Shown here piece by piece: positions 24,992 to 33,603 of a stretch of DNA of 64,000 nt. A model generated the notes under the pieces. That model was not told the DNA's origin. It searched no databases and saw only the letters and a program-made list of their open reading frames with translations. Source of the stretch: Solibacillus sp. FSL H8-0538 (GTDB taxonomy: Bacteria; Bacillota; Bacilli; Bacillales_A; Planococcaceae); assembly GCF_038003525.1 (NCBI RefSeq), contig NZ_JBBOPI010000002.1, forward strand, positions 1 to 64,000, read 5' to 3'. A program made the position numbers and the translations under genes. Within the stretch, counting starts at the first letter, position 1. Each line of letters opens with the position of its first letter.

Positions 24992-25743
24992 TGTATAAGG
25001 CTTTCTTTATCCGAAATACCTTTTCCGATCGTAACTTGAGTTATTTTAACACCATTTTCGGGCGTATCGGTGAGCGTGATATGGATTCTATCATAAGGAG
25101 CGTCACCATGATGTGCACTATAATTTAACGCACTAGCATGAACGATATGTCTTCTTGTATCGCCATTTTTTCTTTCAACTTTATCTATTTTGGGGCACAT
25201 GATAAAATCTGCGTACGTTTCGTCGAGGTAGGAAAAATATCGGGTATATAACGTTTCTTCCAGCAACTCATCTTTTGGTGCGCCAACACTTTCATATTTC
25301 CAGCCTACTAAGAGCCAATCATACAGCGCTAATGATTTCAATCGAACCTTTTTATTATTGCGGGTATATAGTACCTCACCATCTGCTATCGTGCAGGTTT
25401 TTACTTGGTTTTCGGCCACACAATTATAGGCAGGTTCAATAACCGCAACGTCCCCATTTTTCATTTTTAGTTTCATTATCGAGACGACGGGCGTTTTAGT
25501 TAACTCTAGCTCAATTGCTTCTTCGGAAGGACTTGCTGTATTTAGCCAGTTCACAACCTTATTAATGATTACTTCCTCATACCCATCATTTTCCTTAAAC
25601 GAACGAGTTTCTCCGTTTAAACGGTATACTTGGACATATAAAACATCCTCTTTTTTTAATTTTGGTTGACTATTCGCCTTTACTAATTGTATTGAGGAAA
25701 ATAATCCAACAATGACCATGACTAGTATGACTACCTTTCTCAA
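24970..25743 (-). CDS. Secreted protein with DUF3888-like region
   Basis: A 257-residue exported protein. The signal peptide ends near VKANS (about residue 24). The middle has a cysteine pair (YNCVAENQVKTCT). The C-terminal half (YADFIMCPKIDKVERKNG, RIHITLTDTPENGV) resembles DUF3888, a Bacillus domain of unknown role. A disulfide is possible outside the cell. Start ATG at 25743 is the expected signal-peptide start. No partner gene apart from the small frameshifted gene overlapping its 3' end. Confidence 0.65.
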   Translation of the reverse strand: MRKVVILVMVIVGLFSSIQLVKANSQPKLKKEDVLYVQVYRLNGETRSFKENDGYEEVIINKVVNWLNTASPSEEAIELELTKTPVVSIMKLKMKNGDVAVIEPAYNCVAENQVKTCTIADGEVLYTRNNKKVRLKSLALYDWLLVGWKYESVGAPKDELLEETLYTRYFSYLDETYADFIMCPKIDKVERKNGDTRRHIVHASALNYSAHHGDAPYDRIHITLTDTPENGVKITQVTIGKGISDKESLIQCRRESE

Positions 25744-25847
25744 GCATGACCGCCACCTCTAGATGTGTATTTTGTAGGTATCTTCCCCTTATAATAAAAA
25801 TAAATACTTAAAGAACTAAAAAGAACGTCATTCAATAGCCTTTCTTC

Positions 25848-25915
25848 TTGAACTATCTTGCTGCTTTAGTTCAGTTAGTTTGACCTAAAAAAGCGTTAAT
25901 CCTTGGTGGATCAAC
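25848..25915. repeat. REP-like palindrome plus AGCGTT hairpin
   Basis: TTGAACTATCTTGCTGCTTTAGTTCAG spans 25848-25874. It is followed by the AGCGTTAATCC / GGATCAACGC hairpin also found beside the two anchored-protein genes. Confidence 0.65.
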
Positions 25916-25957
25916 GCGCTGGAACATTGCAGATTACTTCGCGATGCGAGGCTACTA

Positions 25958-26665
25958 TTAACATCTTACATACTTGCGTTTAAAACCAATTCTTCCTTTC
26001 TCCACATCTTTTATAATACTTTCGTAAGCATTTAGGAAACCGCTTTTTTTCTTGTCCCGTTTGACTTCTACTGGACCTAATGCCTTTGCGGTCTCGACTG
26101 CCTTTTCATGGAGCGGCAAATAGGAAAGCCCCACCGTGTATAGAAAATTATTCATAGCGGATTTCGTTCGTTCTGGTGAATCGTGAATTGTATTTTTCAC
26201 AAGATCCAGCATAGTGGAAATCTTGCTTTCTGCAAATTCAACGTCTTGTCGATTTCCTAAAAGCCAACAGTAGCAACTCCAGCCCGCTGACATTCTCAGC
26301 TCTTCACCGCTTGCGATCCATTTATCCGCAACTTCTTGTGCAATATCGGACTCGGATAAAGTTACGGCCACTACAAAATTGGACAGCATATAAAAATACG
26401 CTGCATCCATCCAACGATCAAAATCTGATTCCGTCATGGCTTTTGGATCTGCAATAATGCCTGCGAAGTACATTGCGTCGTAGTTCCCTGTGGCATAAAG
26501 CGCTTCAGCTAAAGGTTGATTGATTTTTATTTTCTTGGCGATTGGCTTCATAGCGCCCGTACCCACGCCCCAAAGCGGCTCATGCGCACCATTGGATATG
26601 TATATTTTTTTCGTTCGTTCCTTGCCAAGAGCTTCAAGTTCCTGCATAACCATTTCTACATTCAT
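25958..26665 (-). CDS. DNA alkylation repair protein (AlkD-like HEAT repeats)
   Basis: A 235-residue all-helical protein of the AlkC/AlkD-like superfamily, which removes bulky or alkylated bases by wrapping DNA with HEAT-like repeats. Signs are the N-terminal MQELEALGKERTKKIY, then WGVGTGAMKPIAKKI and the repeated helix pairs with TESDFDRWMDAAYFYMLSNF split around 90-120. ATG at 26665 is chosen because AAGGAAG precedes it; a longer frame exists. Exact substrate not predictable. Confidence 0.85.
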   Translation of the reverse strand: MNVEMVMQELEALGKERTKKIYISNGAHEPLWGVGTGAMKPIAKKIKINQPLAEALYATGNYDAMYFAGIIADPKAMTESDFDRWMDAAYFYMLSNFVVAVTLSESDIAQEVADKWIASGEELRMSAGWSCYCWLLGNRQDVEFAESKISTMLDLVKNTIHDSPERTKSAMNNFLYTVGLSYLPLHEKAVETAKALGPVEVKRDKKKSGFLNAYESIIKDVEKGRIGFKRKYVRC

Positions 26666-26772
26666 CGTATAGCACTTCCTTTTTTCGAGTGTTTTCCCGC
26701 AAATATTTTGCCCATCCATTCCACCTCCATTATCCTATAAGCAACTACACTTTGTCACCAAAACGACCGTCT

Positions 26773-26862
26773 ATGGGCAGTAGTGAAGAATACAGTGAGG
26801 CACAAATTCAAGAAAAATTAGACTACCAGAAGCCAAAAGAATTTGGTCATCAAGTAGCCTAA
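26773..26862 (+). pseudogene. 3' tail of an IS3-family transposase
   Basis: About 29 codons ending EAQIQEKLDYQKPKEF, which resembles the C-terminal (R)IQxKLGYxSPxEF of IS3/IS150 OrfB. The DDE core is missing. The sequence after the stop (TGTGTGTCTCAAAT) may be the decayed right end. Confidence 0.5.
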
Positions 26863-26925
26863 AATAGTTGTTTTATGTGTGTCTCAAATCGTTATGTCAA
26901 TTCAACTCGTACAGGGGTTTCTTTT

Positions 26926-27414
26926 TTACGCAACGCTTACTATATCCACTAGTAGCTCATAACCAAAATAAAGTGACAGCATACATAGCACCGCAAAGAT
27001 GACCTTTTCGACTTTGCCACCTGTTTTAACTGTAAGTGGGAAACGCACCGCTATTTTTATAGGGAAAAATAACTTAACGCCCTTTTTGGTCCCCATATCG
27101 AGGATAAAATGACTGGCCATCCCAAGTAAAATCCCTATCGTTAATGACTTAAAAGGTACAAAAGCATCCATAAGTATCGCCATCAAAAATAAAAATAGCA
27201 AACTATGTGTAAAAGACCGATGCCCAAATAGCTTATTGACGATTTTTGAACTGATGGGAAACATCCGTCCAATTTTACTACCACCGTGGCATATATCCGG
27301 CAGCAATGCACCGACAACACCTGCCCCTAGTAATACGAGAGGGCTCTCGTTGGAAATTTGCGCAAAAGCAAGACTCGCTGTGATGCCTCCTACGATGTGT
27401 GTATTCCCTAGCAT
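26926..27414 (-). CDS. YdjM/YfhP-type metal-dependent membrane hydrolase
   Basis: A 162-residue polytopic membrane protein of the LexA-binding, inner-membrane-associated hydrolase family (DUF457). Metal-binding motifs are evident: THIVGG at the start, GALLPDICH, GHRSFTHSLL and SHFILDMGTKKGVKLFFP. About four membrane helices. The family is associated with phospholipase-C-like zinc sites, but activity in Bacillales is not established. Confidence 0.88.
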   Translation of the reverse strand: MLGNTHIVGGITASLAFAQISNESPLVLLGAGVVGALLPDICHGGSKIGRMFPISSKIVNKLFGHRSFTHSLLFLFLMAILMDAFVPFKSLTIGILLGMASHFILDMGTKKGVKLFFPIKIAVRFPLTVKTGGKVEKVIFAVLCMLSLYFGYELLVDIVSVA

Positions 27415-27590
27415 AGTCCCAAATTCTCCTTGCGTGTTGTTAAATTCTACTCTCCAAATTTAACACACTTCACTCAAAAAGAGAACACACATTCCAAACA
27501 TACGTTCACTTCACAGTTAGATTCACATACAAGTTGCCGTACTTACGCAAGGACTAAAGACGAAACGAGCTCCTATGTGATATCAAATAA

Positions 27591-27630
27591 AAAACGCCAT
27601 TTTGAATAAACATTAATCAAAATGGCGTTC
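27591..27630. terminator. Hairpin terminator
   Basis: AACGCCATTTTG and CAAAATGGCGTT pair around a 13-base loop between decayed elements. Confidence 0.7.
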
Positions 27631-27703
27631 ATCTAGCTAACGATAAACTGAAAATCTGGTTTATCAAACTGCTACTGAATCATGTAACTTCACCTGGATA
27701 GGA

Positions 27704-27946
27704 AGGTTCAATTATTTGGACAACGCGATCATCGAAAATTTCTTTGGCTTATTAAAATCCGAACTCCTCTACCTACAAGAATTTGAATCCATGGCGCATT
27801 TTGAACAGGAGCTCAAACACTACATTCACTATTGCAAACCCAAACGAATGAAGGAAAAATTAAAAGACCTAAGCCCGGTGGAATACCGAACTCAGGTCTT
27901 AGAAGCTACTTAACTGAATATGTCTAACTTTCTAGGGTCAGATCAA
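27704..27946 (+). mobile_element. Remnant of an IS3-family insertion sequence
   Basis: A frame ending at 27913 encodes the end of an IS3 OrfB transposase: [20 protein letters not shown] contains the last part of the DDE domain (the catalytic Glu in IENFF), followed by [20 protein letters not shown]. The first two catalytic Asp residues are missing. The stretch to 27946 (TGTCTAACTTTCTAGGG) is a likely right terminal repeat. Confidence 0.75.
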
Positions 27947-27965
27947 AATCTAACCAGTTTTTTCA

Positions 27966-28307
27966 TTATGAATTATTCGTTGTTTTTTCAAAGTCACATA
28001 ACTCGATCCATCTTACAATAGACAGAATCACTTCCTGGAATGCTAAGCCGTTGGGTGTTAACTCGTATTCTACTTTTTTTATTGATGAATCAAGGAATTT
28101 TTTATTGATTAAGCCTGCATCTACAAGCTCATTTAAGCGCTCTGTTAGTAAACGATCCGAAATTCCAGGGATGGTCGCGTGAATTTCGTGATACCTTTTT
28201 GGCCCTGGTACTAATGTATAAATAATCATGCCCATCCAGCGCTTCCCGATAAATTCAATCGCTTGATGATAGCTGCTACAGATATGTGTGCAATTCGATT
28301 GAGTCAT
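27966..28307 (-). CDS. HxlR-family transcriptional regulator
   Basis: A 113-residue winged-helix protein of the HxlR/YodB type, which in Bacillus senses quinones and diamide through a conserved N-terminal cysteine. Cys6 and Cys10 lie in SNCTHICSSY, followed by FIGKRWMGMIIYTLVPGPKRY and the recognition region GISDRLLTERLNELVDAGL. Divergent from a nitroreductase gene with two inverted repeats between, as in the yodB/azoR-type and hxlR/nitroreductase pairs. Confidence 0.93.
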   Translation of the reverse strand: MTQSNCTHICSSYHQAIEFIGKRWMGMIIYTLVPGPKRYHEIHATIPGISDRLLTERLNELVDAGLINKKFLDSSIKKVEYELTPNGLAFQEVILSIVRWIELCDFEKTTNNS

Positions 28308-28366
28308 ATCCTAACCTCCCGCCTGTGAATTCATTTTCCTCTATTGTAACATATCCGATTTTTTAT

Positions 28367-28422
28367 TTGACGCACAAACTTACTAATGGTAAGATTCGAT
28401 TTATAAACTTACCTTTAGTAAG
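28367..28422 (+). promoter_or_regulatory. Nitroreductase promoter with two HxlR operators
   Basis: TTGACG (28367-28372) and TAAGAT (28390-28395) are spaced by 17. Two inverted repeats, CTTACTAATGGTAAG (28379-28393) and CTTACCTTTAGTAAG (28408-28422), overlap the -10 and the start region, centred 29 bases apart. AAGGAGG precedes the ATG. Confidence 0.85.
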
Positions 28423-28441
28423 GTATAAGGAGGAAAAAACC

Positions 28442-29068
28442 ATGTCAACAGCAACTCAAGATTTATATACAATTATGCACGAAAGAAAATCCGTTCGTAA
28501 ATACGATCCTACTTTTAAAATGACTCAAGCAGAACTTGAAGAAATCCTTACAGAAGCAACAAGTGCACCCTCTTCAAGTAACCTACAACCTTGGAGATTC
28601 CTTGTGATTCAAGATGACGCGACAAAAAAAGAACTTCGTGCGATCGCGAACAATCAAGAACAAATTGAAACATCTTCAGCCGTTATTGCCGTTATTGGTG
28701 ATGCTGAAATGTATAAAAACGTAGAAAAAATCTACACACAAAATGTAGTTGAAGGTCATATGGGGGAAGAACAGAAAAATATTATGGTTAGCAATACGAA
28801 CCATATGTACCCTCACGCTCCATTAGAAGTTAGACAGAACATCGCCTCTTTTGACGCGGGTCTCATTTCAATGCAACTTCTGCTGATTGCCAAAGAAAAA
28901 GGCTTTGATACAGTAACAATGGGCGGATTTGATAAAGTGAAATTTACTGAGCGATTCGCATTACCTGAGAATCAATTCCCGATCGTACTCATCGCGATTG
29001 GTAAAGCAGCTTCACCAGCATTTGGCTCATCTCGTCTACCATTAGAAGACATTGCTCGTTTTATCTAA
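28442..29068 (+). CDS. Nitroreductase family protein
   Basis: FMN-dependent NAD(P)H oxidoreductase for nitro compounds or quinones. The 208 residues show the FMN-binding ERKSVRKYDPTFKM and APSSSNLQPWRFLVIQD, then ASFDAGLISMQLLLIAKEKG and the end FPIVLIAIGKA. ATG at 28442 has a strong AAGGAGG; the longer frame would include the regulator promoter. Controlled by the divergent HxlR regulator through the two operators. Confidence 0.94.
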   Translation: MSTATQDLYTIMHERKSVRKYDPTFKMTQAELEEILTEATSAPSSSNLQPWRFLVIQDDATKKELRAIANNQEQIETSSAVIAVIGDAEMYKNVEKIYTQNVVEGHMGEEQKNIMVSNTNHMYPHAPLEVRQNIASFDAGLISMQLLLIAKEKGFDTVTMGGFDKVKFTERFALPENQFPIVLIAIGKAASPAFGSSRLPLEDIARFI

Positions 29069-29083
29069 ATCGTAAGCACATAC

Positions 29084-29200
29084 AAAAGCCCTCACAAACG
29101 TTGATTTGTGAGGGTTTTCCGCTTCATTTATTGGATTGTAAGGAAAGTTGATTATCTTTGAAAACCTTGTTGCTCCAAAGCACCTGTTCGTTGAGTAAAA
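29084..29200. repeat. Hairpin plus flank repeated from 20223
   Basis: AAAAGCCCTCACAAA...TTTGTGAGGGTTTT (29084-29118) and the roughly 80 bp after it match 20223-20340. The hairpin probably terminates the nitroreductase transcript. Confidence 0.75.
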
Positions 29201-29215
29201 AAAAGCATCTCTCTT

Positions 29216-29893
29216 TTACTTAATAAATACTTCAGTTACCCAACCAAAATAAAGATTTATACCATTTAATTTTATTGGACCAACAATTTCATCCTGCTTA
29301 GGGGATAAGTGAAAAAGTTTGACAAACTCAGTAAAATCCTCAAACCACTTTGCTGTCTCACTAAAAGAATGAACAAGCATAAGTGAATTATTAGCATTTA
29401 CTTTCCTAGCTTCAAGTAGTGCGGATGCAGCCCTATGTAATAACTGATATCTTATATTTTTTACTGAATCCTCATCTAACCCTAGTAATTTAAGTAAATA
29501 CTCCAATCTTTTTCTTTTACCGTCACTCGGGTTGTCACCTAACCAGGACTCCACAGTTTCTCCAAAGGGTTCTGATACTTTTCCTTCTACCATAATCGTT
29601 AAAAGCTCGTTACTTGCCTTTGCAAGTACATAAAGATCATTTTGTGAACTTGCGTTTCCTCCAGGTAAAGCAACCTTGTATTCGGGAAATCCATACAATA
29701 CTTCTACATCGTTAAACAATGTTAACTTACTCTTTTTAAATACTTTGTCAACACAATTTGGTAAATTGCTAGCGTTTTCCCAACAATCCGCTAATTCAAA
29801 AGCAGAATAGCCTTTTTTCCACTGTTTCTCAGGGTTTGAAAGGAAATCTCTCCATGATATTGCTCCTTCTGACGGTACAAAGAATCTGCCCAT
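29216..29893 (-). CDS. Predicted nuclease-like protein (DUF6946-type)
   Basis: A 225-residue soluble protein. The central segment SSQNDLYVLAKASNELLTIMVEGKVSE, split around residues 82-108, has the acid-then-ExK pattern of PD-(D/E)XK nucleases: D near 86 and E-G-K near 104. I associate the overall sequence with DUF6946, whose activity is not known to me. ATG at 29893 follows GGAGTGGGAG. Could be a restriction-like or housekeeping protein; no methylase partner is adjacent. Confidence 0.6.
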   Translation of the reverse strand: MGRFFVPSEGAISWRDFLSNPEKQWKKGYSAFELADCWENASNLPNCVDKVFKKSKLTLFNDVEVLYGFPEYKVALPGGNASSQNDLYVLAKASNELLTIMVEGKVSEPFGETVESWLGDNPSDGKRKRLEYLLKLLGLDEDSVKNIRYQLLHRAASALLEARKVNANNSLMLVHSFSETAKWFEDFTEFVKLFHLSPKQDEIVGPIKLNGINLYFGWVTEVFIK

Positions 29894-29981
29894 TCTCCCA
29901 CTCCTTCATCAAGATTATTTTCCCTATACATAAAGTCACCTTCACTATAAATAAATTTTACCATAAAAAACCATTCCTTGA

Positions 29982-30012
29982 TTGAACTACCTTGCACCAT
30001 TAGTTCAATAAG
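29982..30012. repeat. REP-like palindrome
   Basis: TTGAACTAC...CATTAGTTCAATAAG, a good member of the dispersed family. Confidence 0.7.
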
Positions 30013-30124
30013 AAAAACGACTTGACTCTACATCGCTAGGTAGAATTCAGTCAAATTTTCAATGCTTACTTTAAGGAGTGAATCTTTAATTAAAGCACCC
30101 CGTTTGTTTATTTAGCTTGATAGG

Positions 30125-30490
30125 TTATTCATTGGAAAGATCATCAATCGCTTGAACAGCTAGTTCCAGCGCTTTAATTCTTCTTTCTAAAAGCGTTCTT
30201 TGGGGACTACCAGCCTTTGACTTAGCATAAATATTCTCAATTGATGGAAATAAACCAGTAAGAACATTGCGAGCTTCTGCTAATTCTTCATGGGTGTGAT
30301 GACGGGGTCTTTGATTCCAGACGTTTTCTAGCATGGCTAAGCCGATGCAAACAGCTTTGAGTCGTTTCTTTACTAAGGTAGTATTTGCGCCTTTCTCAGT
30401 CATCTGGGATAAGGCATTTTCGAGTTTACTGATTGTCGATTGGAAAGATTTTATTGATTCCAATTGATCTACATTTGATACGTTCTCCAT
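30125..30490 (-). CDS. Small helical protein of unknown function
   Basis: A 121-residue, almost entirely helical protein with two similar-looking halves: STISKLENALSQMTEKGANT then VKKRLKAVCIGLAMLENVW; and TGLFPSIENIYAKSKAGSPQ then LERRIKALELAVQAIDDL. This suggests an internal duplication of a helical hairpin. No membrane segment or catalytic motif. The ribosome binding site is weak (ATAGGATAG). Family not recognised. Confidence 0.6.
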   Translation of the reverse strand: MENVSNVDQLESIKSFQSTISKLENALSQMTEKGANTTLVKKRLKAVCIGLAMLENVWNQRPRHHTHEELAEARNVLTGLFPSIENIYAKSKAGSPQRTLLERRIKALELAVQAIDDLSNE

Positions 30491-30658
30491 AATAAGTACT
30501 ATCCTATCTTCGTTTCTGAATTATGTTGTTCGATATTTGATAAAATCGTTAAGAAGCTGATTTCATTCGCAATATTTTAACATAAATACCCAACTCTTTT
30601 TGATTGGGATTCTCAACCATCTGGCTCATTTTTGACACAAGTTAAATATTATTCTTCC

Positions 30659-30720
30659 GCTAATGTGCTCGTTAGTCCAATAAGAAAAAGCTACCCCTTA
30701 AAGGCAGCCGATTGTTTAAC
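30659..30720. repeat. REP-like repeat with shared AAAGGCAGCC spacer
   Basis: GCTAATGTGCTCGTTAGTCC with AATAAGAAAAAGCTACC, homologous to 20520-20560. Confidence 0.6.
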
Positions 30721-30732
30721 TAAAGAACTACA

Positions 30733-31365
30733 CTATATTGAACACTCAAATACAAGAAATGAACTTCCTTCTCCATATCCATTAATAACTTCATGGAGAA
30801 CAATTTTATCAAATCCATTAGTCTTAAGAATTTTTTTAAATTCACCTGATTCATAAAGACGAATAGGGAAATCCATTATTTCTGTTTTCTCTATTTGCCC
30901 GCTTTTAACTAATTGATATTTCAATTTTGTATTTAACATCTTACTTGCTTGGTCATAATTGACTTTCTTGTATTCAACAATCTCGTTGTTATCAAGGTAA
31001 TGTCTATTCGTTTCAATCCAATCAGAAATATCGTTAACTGTACCTGTGTCTGTCATAACAGTTAATAGTAATTTCCCATCTTCTTTTAAAATAGTTTTCA
31101 TGTTAGCAAGACTATCTTTCGCTAATTCATCTGGCAATAGTGAAAAAGAACCGAATGGTATCATAATTAAATCATAATTTTTGTCGCCTTTAAATTCTTC
31201 TATTTTCCCATAAGAAACATCAGGTTTAAGGTTTAATTTCTGACCTTTTAGTTTACATACTCGCAGCATTTCTTCTGAAATATCAAATCCCTTAATATCG
31301 ATTCCTTTTTGCATAAAAGGAATCAGCATTCTACCGTTTCCACACATAGGTTCTAACACTTTCAT
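30733..31365 (-). CDS. SAM-dependent methyltransferase, 5' frameshifted
   Basis: Class I methyltransferase core of 210 residues: motif I is LEPMCGNGRMLIPF, then motif II-like KGFDISEEMLRV and YDLIMIPFGSFSLLP. Motif I lies right at the start, so the usual 30-50 N-terminal residues are missing. They are found upstream in another frame (FVEGKELEFF). A run of 7 T at about 31391-31397 would restore the frame if it were 8. Thus it is either a truncated protein, a recent loss or a phase-variable tract. Substrate unknown. Confidence 0.75.
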   Translation of the reverse strand: MKVLEPMCGNGRMLIPFMQKGIDIKGFDISEEMLRVCKLKGQKLNLKPDVSYGKIEEFKGDKNYDLIMIPFGSFSLLPDELAKDSLANMKTILKEDGKLLLTVMTDTGTVNDISDWIETNRHYLDNNEIVEYKKVNYDQASKMLNTKLKYQLVKSGQIEKTEIMDFPIRLYESGEFKKILKTNGFDKIVLHEVINGYGEGSSFLVFECSI

Positions 31366-31449
31366 CTTTTTGTCTTTTACAAAAGATAAAAAAACTCAAG
31401 TTCTTTCCCTTCTACAAAATTGGACTAACATAATTTTATAAGACAACAC

Positions 31450-31505
31450 AAAACACCTCTGATTCGGGTACGTTGAAAATACGTACACCTAATCAGAGGT
31501 GTTTT
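31450..31505. terminator. Long hairpin with TACGTTGAAAATACGTA core
   Basis: AAAACACCTCTGATT and its exact complement surround a second stem GGGTACGT/ACGTACACC. Inverted homologue at 16209-16267. Confidence 0.75.
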
Positions 31506-31606
31506 AGCATGGGCAAACAAATGATTCAGCGGATAGTAAATGAGCAGTAGTAAAAGCGCGAATGACAGGTGCAGTTAACAACAGAAGAAATGATTCACTA
31601 CAGCTC

Positions 31607-32782
31607 TTAGCCACGAACCTGTTCAGGTGACGATCCCATATTTAAGATTATATTAAAGCAAGTCCCTTTATTTTCATTATCGATCACCGTAATCGACCCG
31701 TTATGCTTTTTGATAATGCTGTCAACCGTTGCAAGACCAAGGCCTATACCACCCATTTGACGGGAGCGTGATTTGTCAACACGATAAAAAGGTTCAAATA
31801 TATTCTTTTTTTCTTTTTCGGCAATCCCGATGCCTGTATCTTTAATTTTGATTGAAACCTGTTCCTTACTCAATCTATTTACAACCACCTCAACTGCCCC
31901 ACCATCAATATTGTACTTAATGCCGTTTTCGACAAGGTTGTAAAAAGCACGATACAATAAGTCCGTGTTCCCCAAAACAACGCTATTATCACACGCTAAA
32001 GCCAGCGAAACCTGCTTATCTTTAGCGATGTGAGAAAGCTCTGCAATAATATCCTCGAAAATATCCTTTACGCAAATGCTGCTTTGCTCAAGATTATCAT
32101 CCATATTCGTCATATCTAAAAGGCTAGCGACGAGCCCTCTCAAGCGCTTCGTCTGCTTTTCAATCACCGCAATAAGCGCATCATATTCCTCGTTTGTATG
32201 GTTTTTTTTCTTCTTAAATACATCCACCTTTGTTTGTAACACAGCAAGAGGTGTTCGAAGCTCGTGGGCAGCACTGGCGGAGAATCTTTGTTGCATCATA
32301 AACGAATTAGCCAGCTGATCCGTCATTGCATTAAATGTGACCGTAAGCTCTGCTATTTCATCCTTTGAAGGCGGTACGGATAAGGTTTCAGCTAAATTTT
32401 GCACATTCATGTTTTTTACTTGTCCGTTTAGCGTGTGAAGCGGTTTTAATGCCTTGCCCGAGAGATAGTAGGTTAGAAATCCCCCGCTCACAATGACTAA
32501 CAGCATATACATAATGCTTTCCATTGTAAAATCCATTCTTGCTTTTTCGGCATCCTCTGAAGGAATGGGAGCGGTCATGCTACTTGACGCTGAGGGAGCG
32601 CTTTCATGAGCCCATCCTTCTTCGCCAACCTCTAGTGCAGGTAATACGGCGGTTGCATCAATTCTTGTCGCCATTCTTGCAGCAGAAAAATTAAGTATGA
32701 GGGTAAGGCCTACACAACAAACCGTTAAAAGAGTAACGGTCATCACAGTAAGTCGCCACCGAATGGGCATTTTTTCAAGCAT
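31607..32782 (-). CDS. Sensor histidine kinase
   Basis: Membrane kinase that phosphorylates the regulator encoded just upstream. Two membrane segments (about 10-33 and 88-110) frame a roughly 55-residue outside loop, followed by HAMP, the H-box FSASAAHELRTPLAVLQT, the N-box NLVENGIKYN, and the G-boxes DTGIGI and GGIGLGLATV. ATG at 32782 is chosen because GGTGGGG precedes it; it overlaps the end of the regulator gene by 8 bases. Context suggests that it senses a peptide or antibiotic handled by the divergent ABC genes. Confidence 0.94.
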   Translation of the reverse strand: MLEKMPIRWRLTVMTVTLLTVCCVGLTLILNFSAARMATRIDATAVLPALEVGEEGWAHESAPSASSSMTAPIPSEDAEKARMDFTMESIMYMLLVIVSGGFLTYYLSGKALKPLHTLNGQVKNMNVQNLAETLSVPPSKDEIAELTVTFNAMTDQLANSFMMQQRFSASAAHELRTPLAVLQTKVDVFKKKKNHTNEEYDALIAVIEKQTKRLRGLVASLLDMTNMDDNLEQSSICVKDIFEDIIAELSHIAKDKQVSLALACDNSVVLGNTDLLYRAFYNLVENGIKYNIDGGAVEVVVNRLSKEQVSIKIKDTGIGIAEKEKKNIFEPFYRVDKSRSRQMGGIGLGLATVDSIIKKHNGSITVIDNENKGTCFNIILNMGSSPEQVRG

Positions 32783-33464
32783 GTACATCCCCACCCTTTT
32801 CTAATAAAAAGTAACCTTCGCCGATTTTCGTACCGATTGGGTCATAGTTTAACACCGCTTTTAGCTTCTTGCGGAGCGTTGCAATATGAACCCGAATCGC
32901 ACCACTAAAGCTATCCGCATGCTGATCCCAAACATGTTCAATCAGTTCTTCTTGGCTAACCACTCGCTCTTTGTTTAGCAAAAGGTATTCAAGCAAGGCA
33001 AATTCTTTTTTTGTCAGTGCTAGTTCATTTTCGTTAACGATGACAATACGCTTTGATAAATCCACTGTAATTGCACCGCAGAAAAGCGTCGTCCTTTCTT
33101 GCACAAACTTTCGCCTTAACAAATTTCGTATTCTGGCTTCCAACTCGGCAAAATCAAATGGCTTCGCCAAATAATCATTTGCCCCGATGTCTAAGCCTTT
33201 CACTTTGTCATGAACACTACTTCTCGCACTGAGAATGAGTACCTTTAATTCCGACTTTTCATCACGTATCTTTTCTAACACCTCTAATCCATCCATTTTC
33301 GGGAGGTTTAAGTCAAGTACAACCAAATCGTAATTTATTTCATATAAAAGCTCGTAAGCCGTTTCACCGTTGTCACACGTATCCACTGCATACCCATCTA
33401 TTCTAAGCCCATCTGCCATCGCTTCCTGCAAATCAAGCTCGTCTTCTACAATCAGAATTCTCAT
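32775..33464 (-). CDS. OmpR-family response regulator
   Basis: A 229-residue regulator: receiver domain with acidic pocket VEDE, phospho-acceptor Asp51 (VVLDLNLPKMDG) and the conserved K in LAKPFD, then a winged-helix DNA-binding domain (TKKEFALLEYLLLNKERVVS, RVHIATLRKKL). AAGAGGTGATTTTGGG lies before ATG. Divergent from the ABC genes; likely binds the TTAAC repeats in the shared intergenic region. Confidence 0.95.
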   Translation of the reverse strand: MRILIVEDELDLQEAMADGLRIDGYAVDTCDNGETAYELLYEINYDLVVLDLNLPKMDGLEVLEKIRDEKSELKVLILSARSSVHDKVKGLDIGANDYLAKPFDFAELEARIRNLLRRKFVQERTTLFCGAITVDLSKRIVIVNENELALTKKEFALLEYLLLNKERVVSQEELIEHVWDQHADSFSGAIRVHIATLRKKLKAVLNYDPIGTKIGEGYFLLEKGGDVHA

Positions 33465-33501
33465 CCCAAAATCACCTCTTTTTCTATTGTACTGTAAGTA
33501 T

Positions 33502-33575
33502 GTGTTAAATCTATGTTAAGCATTTAACACGAAGAAAATCCCTTAACAGGGGTTTAACATCGTTTTTTATACAAT
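33502..33575 (+). promoter_or_regulatory. Response-regulator sites and promoter of the ABC operon
   Basis: TTAACA repeats at 33543-33548 and 33554-33559 are 11 bases apart, one helix turn, as expected for OmpR-type dimers. They sit just upstream of a -10 TACAAT (33570-33575) that lacks a good -35. An inverted repeat GTGTTAAAT/ATTTAACAC (33502-33530) is nearer the regulator gene and may serve autoregulation. Confidence 0.65.
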
Positions 33576-33603
33576 GGTGACACAAGTTTAGGAGGAACAA
33601 AAA

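Noticed and set aside
12276-31000. Regularly recurring short repeats as a CRISPR array
   Set aside because: The repeats are kilobases apart, palindromic and degenerate, with genes between; no cas genes are present.
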